Below are positions 48,701 through 60,016 of a stretch of 64,000 nucleotides of DNA, piece after piece. This DNA comes from Histomonas meleagridis (lineage: Eukaryota; Parabasalia; Tritrichomonadida; Dientamoebidae), in the NCBI GenBank assembly GCA_020186115.1, contig WSYJ01000182.1:310001-374000 (forward strand), in the 5' to 3' direction. The notes beneath the pieces were generated by a model. It worked only from the letters and a program-made list of their open reading frames with translations, made no database searches and had not been told where the DNA came from. Numbering within the stretch: position 1 is the stretch's first letter; each line of letters opens with the position of its first letter. The position numbers were made by a program, and so were the translations under genes.

Positions 48701-51264
48701 GACCAAATTAATATTAATGATAAAGATGTAAATTTATTTTTATTCATATTTATTATAATAATTATGTGTTTATAAATAATATATGGGAATTATTTAAATT
48801 GTTTCGAACAGCTTTAATGATTGCAGCTCAAAGTGGTCATACATCAATTATTGAATTACTTCTTGATCGAAAAGAAATCAATATAAATGAAGAAAATTTT
48901 TATTTTCTTTAATTAATGTATATTTCAAATATTTGTTTATTAAAAATTAAATTTGGCATTTATATAAATCAATTGAAACAGCGTTGATTATTGCAACCAA
49001 ATATAATTATACAGAAATTGTTGAAATCCTTCTTAATCGGAAAGAAATCAATGTCAATTCAAAAGATATTTATTTAAATATTATAGAATTCCTTTAAATA
49101 AATTCAAGCTTATTTAAAATATATAGAATTTATTCAAATCAATTAGAACAGCTCTTATTTCTGCAATTTATAAAGGTTATACTGAAATAGCCCTATTATT
49201 ACTTAAACAAGAAACTATTGATGTTAATGTTAAATGTGTTTATATTTATTATTTAATTTTTGTTTTAGCAATTTTCTATTTCAATATAATATTTGAGAAT
49301 TCATCAACTTTTTTGAAACAGCACTTATGTATGCATCAAATAAAAATAATATAGAAGTAGTAGAAATGATCTTGAAAAATCCTATGATTGAAGTCAATGC
49401 TAAAAATACTTAATTAATTTATTTAAAATATATTTTACTAATTTTGGATTACAAAATAATATTTGGAAATTATTTAAATTGTTTAATACAGCACTTCATA
49501 TGGTATCTAAAGAAGGTTATATAGAAATAGTTAGATTACTTCTTGAACATAAAGGAATTGATATTAATGATAGTACTTATTTAAATATTTTGGAATTTGT
49601 TTTTTAAAACATAATATTTCGAAATAAATTTCGGTGTTTTTTAGACCATTTGTCAACACCTCTTATGATTGCATCTTTTTATGGTCACACAAACATTGTT
49701 AAATTACTTCTTGAACAAGAAGGAATTGAAATCAATTCCAATAATAGTTATATTATTTTAATATTATATGGTATTTATTCCAATTATTTGATACAGCACT
49801 TATTTCAGCAATCAAATATGAACATTTTCAAATAGCTAAATTACTTATTTCACATGAAAAAATTGATATCAATATTAGAAATATTTATTCCTTTATAATA
49901 AAATTTATCTTAATGTTATAATATATCTAAATAATATTTGGTGTTTTTTTATATTATTTGATACAGCACTATTTTTAGCAATCGAACATAAACATTTTCA
50001 AACAGCTAAATTGCTTATTTCACATGAAAAAATTGATATCAATATTAGAAATATTTATTCCTTTATAATAAAATTTATCTTAATGTTATAATATATCTAA
50101 ATAATATTTGGTGTTTTTTTATATTATTTGATACAGCGTTATTTTTAGCTTTGATAAACCATGAATTTGAAATGGTTGATTTACTTCTTAAGAAAGAAGA
50201 AAGAATTATCAATGATAAGAATATTTTTTTGCTTTTGATAAATTTTGTTTATATAACATAAAATTATAATAATAAATTTGGAAGTCATTCAAAATATGTA
50301 AAACATTACTTATGATTGCAGCTCGAAGGAACTATGAAGATTTATTAAAATATCTTTTATCATTCAAAGGAATTGATATTAATTCTAAAAGTATTTCTGA
50401 GTTTTATTTAATATTTACATATATTATTTCATGTTATAAAAAAATATTTGGAATTTTTACAAATTATTTGTAACAGCACTTATGTATGCATCTGAAAGAG
50501 GAAATATAAATATTGTAAAAATACTTCTTGAACAAGAAGGAATTGATATTAATGCTGAAGACATCTGATTATTTTGTTTGAAATTTATTTTAATAATTTG
50601 ATATTTTAAAATAATATTTGGTAATTATTTATATTATTTAAAACAGCACTGATTTATTCAGTATGTCATGGTCATTATTATATTACCAAATTACTTTTAA
50701 ATCAAAATGGAATTCATGTAAAAGCTAAAGGAGTTTATTTAATTTATAGTATATTTATTTTAAAATTTTTTCATTTGAATATAATATTTGGAAATTATTT
50801 TTATTATATGAATTAATATACTTTTTTGCAGCTAAAGAAGGTTATGTTCATGCTATTGAAGAACTCATTAATCAAGAAGATTTTAATATCAATGCTCGTG
50901 ATGAAATTTTATTTAATTTTTCTATCTTTCAATTTAAAATTTGGATTTTATTTAAATAATTTAGAACTGCACTTATGTATGCATGTAAAAATGGACATAT
51001 AAAAATAGTAGAATTACTTTTGAAACAAAAAGGATTTCAAGTAAATGTAAAAGATATTAAATTGTTTTATTTTATATTTGTTTTGATTATTTGAAGTTTT
51101 AATATAATATTTGGAAATTATTCAAATTATTTAAAACAGCACTTATATGGGCTCAATATACAAAAGTAAATGGAATTATTAAATTACTTTGTGAAAATAA
51201 GAAAGTTAACAAAGAAATTGCTGATATCTTATTCACAGTTTTAATGTATGCTTTGACTTCTTAG
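45755..51264 (+). repeat. Ankyrin locus D: about 34 repeats, each split from the next by a type-I spacer
   Basis: Units of ~165-172 bp. Each contains ~30 open codons of ankyrin repeat, for example TLMLASEEGYTEIVTLLLEK, TALVIAAEDNHIEITKLLLE and TALMYASERGNINIVKILLE. A ~65-75-base spacer follows, starting at D-[IVL]-Y (GATATTTATTTG) and ending ATATTTGGAAATTATTTAAA before the next T-A-L. I read nearly every unit: no stop and no frameshift inside a repeat, although they are widely diverged. The unit near 48300 is short and degenerate. Spacers contain stops and vary in length modulo 3. The final junction (51218-51245) has no spacer and runs straight into TVLMYALTS and TAG 51262-51264. Coding exons with small introns fit best. 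Confidence 0.75.
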
Positions 51265-51490
51265 TTTTTACATATCTTATTTGGAATTATTATGAATCAT
51301 TTAATAGTGCTGTTTATTATTCATATGTGTTAAATAATATAGAAGGTCAAGAATTATTACTATATTAAATAAAGGAATTAAATTAATGAATTATTGAAAT
51401 ACCTAATGTGATGAGAATGATAATATTAATAGAAATATTAATAAAAAATGCCTAAATGAAAAAAATAATTTAGAAATATTTTATAAAAAG

Positions 51491-51510
51491 GAAACGTTTA
51501 ACACGACGGT
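51491..51510 (+). promoter_or_regulatory. Promoter-like motifs GAAACGTTTA and GACGGTTTTTGG
   Basis: Two M3-like cores (51492-51500 and 51505-51513) lie 30-50 bases before the ATG at 51544. TAAACGTATCC follows at 51526. Confidence 0.4.
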
Positions 51511-51543
51511 TTTTGGTTTTGATTATAAACGTATCCAAATTAA

Positions 51544-53652
51544 ATGGAATTTTTCTTATTTCTTGAAGATGATCCTACAGATTGTTGCTTATTTCGAATA
51601 ACGCCAACAGAACCTGAGCCAACGTTTCAAAATGTAATTGAGAAATTTTTAGAATTATATCAAAAGAATCATGAAATCAGCATTGAAGCTAATAAATATT
51701 CCTTATTCTATGACGACCTCACTTACCCACTTCTTAATCATAAAATTAACAAAGTTGAAGATTTATCTAAATCAGTTTTTTCATTAAAAAGTAATCATTT
51801 TGATCTTATTCTTTCTACAACTGAACCCGACACATTTTATTACGAGGAAGAAGATGCGTATGAAGAAAACAATTCCACACTTCAAGAATTTGATGAAATC
51901 ATATCTCAAGGTAAAACAGCTCTTGCCAACCTTGATGTTTCAGCTGTTAATCGCTGTATACTTAATGCCAAAACCCTTATACCCAATTCACCCATTCCAT
52001 GGCATTTACAAATTCGATTATTATTAAAGCTCCACCAATATAAATTAGCTATTGATGCTGCCACTACTGCCTGTCACGTGTATCCCTCTGATTCTGAGTG
52101 TTTACGTCTTTTAGCCAAATCTCATCAAGTTGCAGGTTTACATCAAGAAGCAATTGAGTATTATAACCGTCTGATATTGCTATCGTCGCGCACGTTATTT
52201 GATTATGATAAAATTAATTGCAGTATTGCTAAATCTCTTTTAGCTATTGGCGCATATGACCAAGCGTTAACATTAATCCAACCTATTGCGAGTTCTAATC
52301 CACGTAATTTAAAAGTTACGATTGTGTTAGGAGAAATTCTTGCTAAACAAGGAAAACTTTCTGAAGCGTTACATTTAGTTTTACGTAATTTTTCTGTTGA
52401 ACCTGACCATAAACGCACACGAAGATTCATTAGTGAACATGTTGTTAATGACTTACAAATCCAAATATTACAATCAGAACTTGGCGATGGTGTCATTGAT
52501 TCGAATATATTATTTTATGTTGGCGATATGTTAAATGAATTCGGCTCTAAATATGCCGCATTTCATTTTTTAAAATTAGCTTTTTTGATATCTCCTAACT
52601 CGCCTGCTATAGCAGTAGGTTGTTTTAAGTCCGCAATTGAGAACTGTATAACGAGAAATGAGATTTTTGAGTTATTTGATGTTTTTTTATCATCTATAGA
52701 TAAACGAGAAGATGAGTTAAAGAACTTAACTAAAAACTTAGACTTGAAAAACATTAAAAATGATTTTGAGCTTGAGAATGTTAATGAAAATGATAATGTG
52801 AAGAAATTCGAAATAATTAAACAAGGTGAAATTGATTGTCAATATAAATTTGAGCAATATGATACTATTTGGATATTTATTTTACTTGAGAGTTATTTGT
52901 TTAATCATTATTATATTACTGCATCGAATATCATAGTGAATAATATAAATGAGATCATTAAACAATATAAATTTAATAAAACAATTCTAGCAAAAGAAAT
53001 TCAATATCATTATTTAATAAGTTCATTAATACCTTCGATAAGTTATCCATTTAAAAAGGAAATAATAAATAGTAAAAATTTGATTTATTTAATTGGCGAT
53101 GAAAATTATACATTTCTTTCTTATAGAAACGTAACTATAAATAATGAAAATTATTTTATTTATCCGAAAATTTTGGATAAGTTAACATTTAATGAATTAA
53201 TTAATAATAATTATAATAAATGTTTTATGAAAATTATTAATGAAATCCCTGAAAACTCATTAATAATTATAGCGTTTAGTAATTATAATAATAATATCGA
53301 AAATAATTTTAATAATTTGTTAAACGATTTTGTGTTTTTACTAAAAAATATTTGGAATGAAAAACATTTTAATGTTTGGATCGCACCAGTGTTATATATA
53401 CGTAATAAAGTTTGCTATAACACAAAGTTCCAATTTAAATATGCGAAAAGAATTTGGGAATTAAATAATGAAATCCCTCAAATTAGATACATAGAATTGT
53501 TAAAGAAATTGCAGCCCAACGATGCTGGAAGAATTGCAAACGATTGGACGTTGGAAGGGTATTATTTGACGCCCGATGTGTTACATATTGTACAAGAAAG
53601 TTTAAATGATAAAGAAAATCATTTGGAAGAATATAAAGCAAAGAAAAAGTAA
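51544..53652 (+). CDS. TPR-repeat protein with possible degenerate SGNH-like C-terminal domain
   Basis: 702 residues from ATG 51544. The N-terminal ~110 residues form a separate acidic domain. TPR-like helix pairs follow at about 130-370 (AVNRCILNAKTLIPNSPIPW, QYKLAIDAATTACHVYPSD, LHQEAIEYYNRLILLS, AYDQALTLIQPIASSNPRNL, GKLSEALHLVLRNFSVEPDH). The C-terminal ~300 residues are Asn-rich. They include LIYLIGDENYTFLSYRNVTI and ENSLIIIAFSNYNN, positioned like the G-D-S-H and h-h-h-h-G-E-h-D motifs of SGNH-type domains fused to TPRs elsewhere. The Ser and His are missing, so enzymatic activity is doubtful. Role unknown. Confidence 0.75.
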   Translation: MEFFLFLEDDPTDCCLFRITPTEPEPTFQNVIEKFLELYQKNHEISIEANKYSLFYDDLTYPLLNHKINKVEDLSKSVFSLKSNHFDLILSTTEPDTFYYEEEDAYEENNSTLQEFDEIISQGKTALANLDVSAVNRCILNAKTLIPNSPIPWHLQIRLLLKLHQYKLAIDAATTACHVYPSDSECLRLLAKSHQVAGLHQEAIEYYNRLILLSSRTLFDYDKINCSIAKSLLAIGAYDQALTLIQPIASSNPRNLKVTIVLGEILAKQGKLSEALHLVLRNFSVEPDHKRTRRFISEHVVNDLQIQILQSELGDGVIDSNILFYVGDMLNEFGSKYAAFHFLKLAFLISPNSPAIAVGCFKSAIENCITRNEIFELFDVFLSSIDKREDELKNLTKNLDLKNIKNDFELENVNENDNVKKFEIIKQGEIDCQYKFEQYDTIWIFILLESYLFNHYYITASNIIVNNINEIIKQYKFNKTILAKEIQYHYLISSLIPSISYPFKKEIINSKNLIYLIGDENYTFLSYRNVTINNENYFIYPKILDKLTFNELINNNYNKCFMKIINEIPENSLIIIAFSNYNNNIENNFNNLLNDFVFLLKNIWNEKHFNVWIAPVLYIRNKVCYNTKFQFKYAKRIWELNNEIPQIRYIELLKKLQPNDAGRIANDWTLEGYYLTPDVLHIVQESLNDKENHLEEYKAKKK

Positions 53653-54521
53653 GAAAAATAATTAAAATTTTTTTTTGTGGTGGATTATTAATAAATATAT
53701 AAATTTTAAATGATTTTATTAGTGATGAATTAAAAATCGTTTTTGTTGACGTTTTTGTAAAATGAAATCAGTATAAAGTTTAAAACGGTTTCTCATAAGA
53801 GGCAAAGCATAACAAAGGGTTTTTGATTTGTAGGAATTTTCATTATATCATTGAGCATGTTCTAACAGTAATTTATACTTTAATACCTATATATTTAATA
53901 TATTTACATGTTGGTCATTTTCTTTTCCAAAAATTTGGTGTGAATTTCTGTTCTTCCCATTTAGAAAAATTATAATTAGTTGTGCCAAATCCTCTTTTTG
54001 TTCGATTAAATAATTTAGATTTGTACTTGTTCAAAGATGAATGTGTCAACAAAGTAATACTTGCATGTGTGTTCATATTGTGTTATACCTTTTTTTCATG
54101 AAAATAATGAATATATAATTCATGTTTAAATTTCATCATCTGATTTTTATTTCCATGGAAAGATAATGCTTAAAAAAAGGATGGCTATATAACTATCACT
54201 TAAGATAAATGAAGTAAAACACATTCCAGTAAGTGTGTAAAATCATGTGAATCAAAAAATTTTATTTGATTCTTTGTTGTTAAATATTATTGGAAGAAAA
54301 TAATTTTCTTTTCTATGTAAATATTATTAATAATAAATTTCACATTGATGAAAACATACTCATTTATTAATCAATTCTTGTGCAAATAAGCACACAGCAT
54401 ATAGATTTAAAGGAGAACATTTATCCTGAGTTAATTCAGTGTTTAATTTATTCTAAACAAGAAAATTTCTTTTTTCTTTCATACAAAGTATATAACGTCT
54501 TTTTGTTGGTCGTGCTAAAAT
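53653..54521. other. Intergenic region
   Basis: About 870 bases of AT-rich DNA without ORF, repeat or RNA signature. ATAACGTCTT at about 54491 may belong to the promoter of the next gene. Confidence 0.55.
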
Positions 54522-56954
54522 ATGGAATTAAAAAAGAGATTCCTACAAATCAATGAATTTTGCAATCCAACCACTGGCGAGAAGCCAGAACTGAATCCAA
54601 TTGATGTCTGGAATTTCATGTTTGAACAAGCAAAATCACACATTAATTGTTTTAGTTTTCTTTTTGAGCTATTTTATGAATATAGCAAAGAAGTTGAAGC
54701 TTTTCGTCAGGTGCCACAAGATATCATTGACCAAATTAAAAGCCTCAAAAACAGTAATGAATCTCTTGAAAGTAAGATGAAAATTTGTGAACCTCTCATA
54801 GCAATTTCAACCTTTCTTCCAATTGAACCGCTTTTAATAGTTTTTGATATTGCAGTTGAAATTGTTCAAGAATATTTTTCTAAAAACGGTGACTTTCCAT
54901 ATGAGTTTATATCAACTTATGACAACTTAGATGTCAATTATCTTGAAGAGGAAACATTCAGGGAACTTCTCTCTCATATACAAGAATTAGCGACTACTGA
55001 AAAAAGTTCATCAGCAATTGTAATATTCTCAACATTTGCCCATGATCTTATTGATATTGAACCTAAAGCCTTAAACTTTATTATTACCACCTTTATGAAT
55101 GGTATTGAGTCTGACCGTAGCTTACAAATTTCCTCATGCTACATTATGGAATACATTTCACCTCACTTTTCACATGAACCCGAAAGTTCACCTGATGCAT
55201 TATCACTTCTTTCATCTCTTAAGCCACTTCTTATATCCAATGATCCTGTTATCCAATATCGTTCACATAAATGTGTTCGCGAGCTCATCAAAAGCAAAGT
55301 TTTTCTTCGTTTTGACATATTAAAGGAAATTGTTTCTCAATTTCCAAATTATTCTCCAGCAGGACATCGATATTTCTTTAAACTTTTAAAGACATATATT
55401 GTAGATGCTCGAGATAATGATGATGAATGTGATAGTTCATCATGTGATTCAGAATGCGATTCACATTTAAGTATGGAAATTATTCAATATTTTTATGACA
55501 TTGCAATTTCTGGAAGTAAAACTTCTGGAGATGATCTCTTAGCATCTCGTTATATTGATCTTTTAGCAGATCTTTCTATTCTCGAACCCGAATATTTTGA
55601 AGATTTATATAAAGAAACACTTGAAATCACAAAACGAATTGTAAATGATTCATCATATGAATCATTTCGTTTTCTTACACCGTTTTTAATAGCTATTTAT
55701 TCTAATTATCAAGAAGAAAGTTTTATCGATTTGTTACCAAAACTTTCTGAAGGATTTTTAGATGAAACTAAAATCGCAAATAAAAAACATCGAATTCTTT
55801 TATCTATTGATATCGCACAACTTATTGGTGACTTAAAATATGAACCATTAGTTCCATCAATAACAAATTTCATTATTCAAAATCTAGAATCTGAATGTTT
55901 ATATGATTCATTACGTACTTGTGGAACTATTATTGGAATGTATAATTTATTAACATTAGAAAATGCGATCAAAATCTTTGAGAAACTTCCTGTAAATAAA
56001 CTAACTAAAACAGATGCATTTGATATGGTTATTCATGTGATGATTAAACTTGCAAAGAAATTCGATGTTTCCGATGTTGCACAATCATTTGTTACTTCAT
56101 TCATTAATGGAACATTACCAATATTTGAAGGTTATCTTCCATATAAACAACTTCCACAAATTGACAGTGCGTTTGATTTTATCGAAGTATATGTTAAACG
56201 ATTTCCATTAAAATCAAATCAAATTATTACGACGTTTATTGAATGGGTTAAAGATGGACCCGAACTTGCACTTCATCAAATTTTAAGCATATTAACTATT
56301 GGTATTAATAATAAAATTATTAATTTGAATCAATGTATCGAATTATCTAAACTTGTCCTTAATCAAGTCGAAAAACTTGATAAAAATGATTCTCCTGAAT
56401 TAATTTCTTCTGCTGATTTCTTTTCTTCGATATATAAAACGTTTCCAAAAGTTTTGGACCCAATTTCAAACTTCACGAAACCATTTGAAAATATTATTAA
56501 TTCGATTAATTTACCAAATTTCGAAAACGACGATTTCGAAGAAGAAGAAAAAGAAAATATTGAAGGAAATACTGATTGTACTTCTTCAATAATCAAATTC
56601 CTTCTGAATGTATATACAACAGATAAAAATTATGAAATTAATGAAAAAACAATTTTACATTTCTTCGATTTTGTGCCATTTCCTAAAGATGAAGGAATTG
56701 AAGAAGTGTTTTCATTAATAAACGAAGTGATTTTACAAGATGAAAGATTCGATTGCATAAAGGAATTTGTTGCAATATTATACGCACAGTTATTAATTGA
56801 AGAAGATGACGAATTGGAACTTGATGAAAAGACAATGGATGAAATGAAGGATGTTTTAAAGAACTTACTAAAGGGAAACTTACAATTAAAGACGCAGGTG
56901 GCATCGAATTTTAGGGGTGCAAAGGCAAGAATGTTTAGGAATTTGATAAAGTGA
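54522..56954 (+). CDS. Large HEAT-like helical protein (importin-beta-like architecture, unassigned)
   Basis: 810 residues from ATG 54522. Alpha-solenoid pattern throughout, with paired amphipathic helices (SLQISSCYIMEYISPHFSHE; LKPLLISNDPVIQYRSHKCV, a typical HEAT helix pair with the D-P-V-I-x-x-x-S string). An acidic Cys/Asp/Ser insert lies near residue 305 (DNDDECDSSSCDSECDS) and a second acidic stretch near 680 (ENDDFEEEEKENIEGNTDC). The layout, length and acidic loops resemble karyopherins such as importin-4/5, but there is no decisive motif. Confidence 0.7.
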   Translation: MELKKRFLQINEFCNPTTGEKPELNPIDVWNFMFEQAKSHINCFSFLFELFYEYSKEVEAFRQVPQDIIDQIKSLKNSNESLESKMKICEPLIAISTFLPIEPLLIVFDIAVEIVQEYFSKNGDFPYEFISTYDNLDVNYLEEETFRELLSHIQELATTEKSSSAIVIFSTFAHDLIDIEPKALNFIITTFMNGIESDRSLQISSCYIMEYISPHFSHEPESSPDALSLLSSLKPLLISNDPVIQYRSHKCVRELIKSKVFLRFDILKEIVSQFPNYSPAGHRYFFKLLKTYIVDARDNDDECDSSSCDSECDSHLSMEIIQYFYDIAISGSKTSGDDLLASRYIDLLADLSILEPEYFEDLYKETLEITKRIVNDSSYESFRFLTPFLIAIYSNYQEESFIDLLPKLSEGFLDETKIANKKHRILLSIDIAQLIGDLKYEPLVPSITNFIIQNLESECLYDSLRTCGTIIGMYNLLTLENAIKIFEKLPVNKLTKTDAFDMVIHVMIKLAKKFDVSDVAQSFVTSFINGTLPIFEGYLPYKQLPQIDSAFDFIEVYVKRFPLKSNQIITTFIEWVKDGPELALHQILSILTIGINNKIINLNQCIELSKLVLNQVEKLDKNDSPELISSADFFSSIYKTFPKVLDPISNFTKPFENIINSINLPNFENDDFEEEEKENIEGNTDCTSSIIKFLLNVYTTDKNYEINEKTILHFFDFVPFPKDEGIEEVFSLINEVILQDERFDCIKEFVAILYAQLLIEEDDELELDEKTMDEMKDVLKNLLKGNLQLKTQVASNFRGAKARMFRNLIK

Positions 56955-57243
56955 AATTTCATGAATAAATGATTTCGTTGTTCAACAATTGTTATAATTA
57001 TAAATACAAAATAAATGTTAATTTTGAGTTGAAATGTAATTGAAGACCTTTACAAAATACAAATCGGTCATCACAAAGTTCAAAGAAAAAAAATATTTAA
57101 AATAAATTATTAAAAAAAAAACTCAAAAATAAAATTAAAGCGAGCAACAAAGCTCAAATTTTTAGGTTATTACGTTTGATAATGGGATTTTTTGGAAACA
57201 ACGATGCTCAAAGGGAAAAGCAAAAAGAGCAGCGGTGTTTAGT

Positions 57244-57750
57244 TCAGCAGTAATTAATGGCTTCAGAGGCCATACGACGAACTTTGCGGATATACTGTTG
57301 TTTGTTGAACATGAAGTCACGATTAGCTTCAACGTTCAATGGTGATTCTGGATTTGGATCAGTAAGCATAGAAATAACAGAAATAACAATTGAATCAACA
57401 GTATGAATCGGAAGCCAGCGTTCTGAACTCTTTTCATACTCATTAGGGTCATCACCTGGGTCATGAAGAATACTAATACAAACTTTACCTGTTTTAGCGT
57501 CAATGTTTGGATGCCACATTGGACAAAGGAATCGCATCTTGGGTGGCTTTAATGGGAAGTCATCTGGAAATTCAAGTTCTGCTGGAAGAATAGAACCTTC
57601 ATAAGGTGAACTTGAAGGGCCGATAATAGTAACACGCCACTTAAAAAGATCATCATTAATAAGACCAGCACTAAAGTATTGACATGGGTTTTCTTTGATG
57701 TCATGATACATCTTAGAAAGAATTCTTGCTGCTGCGTTTCTGTTCGCCAT
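57244..57750 (-). CDS. Ubiquitin-conjugating enzyme E2, UBE2G/Ubc7 type
   Basis: 168 residues from ATG 57750; upstream codons in frame are low-complexity Phe and lack a plausible start. UBC fold signatures: WRVTIIGPSSSPYEGS, FPDDFPLKPPKMRFLCPMWHPNI, and the active-site cysteine in GKVCISILHDPGDDPNEYEK. The ~13-residue acidic loop after the catalytic site (HDPGDDPNEYEKSSERW) is specific to the UBE2G/UBE2R/Ubc7 group, which makes K48 chains, mainly in ER-associated degradation. The HRD1-like ligase at 20876 is a natural partner. Confidence 0.93.
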   Translation of the reverse strand: MANRNAAARILSKMYHDIKENPCQYFSAGLINDDLFKWRVTIIGPSSSPYEGSILPAELEFPDDFPLKPPKMRFLCPMWHPNIDAKTGKVCISILHDPGDDPNEYEKSSERWLPIHTVDSIVISVISMLTDPNPESPLNVEANRDFMFNKQQYIRKVRRMASEAINYC

Positions 57751-58132
57751 CAGAATGGTTATGGGCTTGCTCTTTCTAAAAAGTGGAAATATTTTTTCAA
57801 ATTTTGTATGAAGTGATAAACATGTAAAAAAAAAAAAAAAACAACACAAATTGGTCGGAAAGAAACTTTATAAAATGTGGACGACGCATTTAATGTTAAT
57901 TATTATTCAGTTATCACCAAATTATTAGAAATGATGGAAAATATAATAAATAGTTTCGCCGTTGTAAATGAAAATCCAATAATTATAATCGATGAAGAAA
58001 TGGATCTTAAATAAAAAGATAATGAGTATGATGTTTTTACGTAGAAAAGATTCAAGATATATACTGAGAGTAAAATTTATAAATTGATTCCAAAAAATGG
58101 AAAACACAATTGAGAAAGATAGAATAAAACCA

Positions 58133-58168
58133 AACAGCAAATCCGTTCCTTCGCAGCTAACAACTTAA
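58133..58168 (+). repeat. 36-bp dispersed repeat, copy 1
   Basis: Begins AACAGCAAATCCGTTCCTTC and recurs at 59068-59103 with one mismatch, in the same orientation ~935 bases away. In GC content it stands out from its surroundings. Possibly the remnant of a duplicated gene segment: its reverse complement reads KLVAAKERICC-like. Confidence 0.7.
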
Positions 58169-59067
58169 GGTTGGCGTTTCTGGCACCCTCTCATGTCACC
58201 AAAGTTTAAACTCGATGAATTAATAAGATATTAAATTTGTCTTAATACCATTTTGTAATAATAAAAATATTCATATTAATGTCTTTCGTCAAATTTTTCT
58301 TTACTTAAAAAACTTTTTATATATTTAATATTTTTAAGGATCCTTCTGCAAAAATATTTTTATTTTTTCAAAGATTATGTAGATACTTTTGGATTAAATT
58401 AATTAAGTTAATGATTGTTTAACTTTTTCATAGATAAATGTTCTGAAAATCAAATAAAGCTTACAAAAAATAAGATGGCAGAATCTAATTATCCATCCTG
58501 ATTAACATTATATTTATTATATGACATAGAATACACCTAATGACATGAACAAAATTTTATAAATTTATTTTTATAAGAATGCTTTCAAATATAATATCAA
58601 TATAACTTTAAATATTCATCATATTTTAATAAACCCTTCTGTAAAAAGTTTCAAATTATTAATCTATAATAAGATTATCCTATCAAAATCAGACAAATTT
58701 ATTCTGTTGCTGTAATTTTCTTCATTCGCTGAAATAAAAATATAATCTGAGATTTCAAAAATTGAATGAAAAAAAGTAACAAATCCTCTGACAATGTGGC
58801 TATTAGGACGTAGGTTCAAAAATTAATTTTTCTAAATTTGCCTATGTTAGTTAAGAAACAAGTTCTATCTAATTCGAAATTTTTAATTTTTTCAAGATTT
58901 CGAAATTATTGTTAAAATATAACGAAATTTAGATACAAGCTTCATCATATTAAAAAAATTTAATAAATATATTATAAATGAAATTACCTGATTTTTAATG
59001 AAAAATTTTATTCCTTCTGAAAATGCAAAAATAAGCGGCTTTTCCTTGCTTCGATTGGTTTTGTTTG

Positions 59068-59103
59068 AACAGCAAATCCGTTCCTTCGCAACTAACAACT
59101 TAA
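59068..59103 (+). repeat. 36-bp dispersed repeat, copy 2
   Basis: Second copy of the repeat at 58133-58168; single G/A difference. Confidence 0.7.
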
Positions 59104-60016
59104 ACTATAACTTTAAAAAGTTTAATCCAAATATATCGATCTCATTTGGTTGCTCAATCAGTTGTTCATATACGTATATTGTGATTTTTATTAAATATTC
59201 ACTAAATTCGAATTTAGCTTGTGCGACATTAAAGTATGCACTTGTCCAGAATCGACCAATGATGTTCATGCTATGTAAAATTAATGCACGGATGAAAATG
59301 TTTTTTGTCCCATTTTTAATAAACCTTAACACCCAATTTTCCCAAAAAAATAAAGCAATTGACTAGTTTACGGATAAAAAAATTGTGAGGTACGATTATA
59401 CTCAACTGTAAAAGTAAATGTTTGAGCCGTATCGTTTGATTTATGCTGCGAATATCTCTAGGATTTGCACAAAAATTAGAACTGAATAATGAAACATGAT
59501 TCTTTTCACTTACAATAATATTAAATGTAAAATTTAAAAAGATTTGAGAAAATATTTCAAATATCTTGAAATTAATTTGATATTTATTTTATATTGGAAC
59601 ATAAACTATGTAACAACAATACAATGGTAAATGTAATGCATTCATTTCGGATTCATATAAAAGTATAAATTATTGCAATATTTAATCTCTTTTATTTTTT
59701 TTTCTACATGAATGAAAATGAAACACCATGCAAAAAATTCTTATGTTTGTTTGATTTCACAAAAAAATTAAAAAAAATCTATCTCAAAATTATTATCGCA
59801 TTAACCTTGGTTTCATTTTTTCTGCGATTTATCAATATAATTTCTTATGGAACAGAATATCACAGAGGTAGTTGTTAATCAAAAAATCTATTAAATTATT
59901 ATCAAAAAATTCTTCTTTATTTTGGTAAATTTTATTATCAAAACATGCTTCATTTCCAAAAAAAAAATTTTTTTATTGAAAATGAAGATTTGATGTTTGT
60001 AGAAGAAGACGCTGAA

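Larger units (their letters stand above)
57751..60016. other. Gene-poor 2.3 kb region
   Basis: AT-rich with only short unconvincing ORFs. The opposed ORFs at 58998-59366 (+) and 59105-59332 (-) overlap, and neither shows a domain. It contains a 36-bp direct duplication (58133-58168 and 59068-59103). The right end (about 59935-60016) is shared with the downstream side of locus C. Confidence 0.5.

Noticed and set aside
45755..51264. Ordinary pseudogene explanation for the ankyrin array
   Set aside because: Pseudogenes collect stops inside repeats as well as between them. Here only the spacers carry them, while the relic at 1244-1400 shows the expected decay. Not fully excluded without RNA data.
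57925..58140. 71-codon minus-strand ORF rich in Ile and Phe
   Set aside because: Composition is what AT-rich noncoding DNA gives; no conserved motif.
58998..59366. 122-codon plus-strand ORF overlapping a 75-codon minus-strand ORF
   Set aside because: Neither shows a recognisable domain, they overlap on opposite strands, and a duplicated 36-mer lies inside the first. I leave both uncalled.
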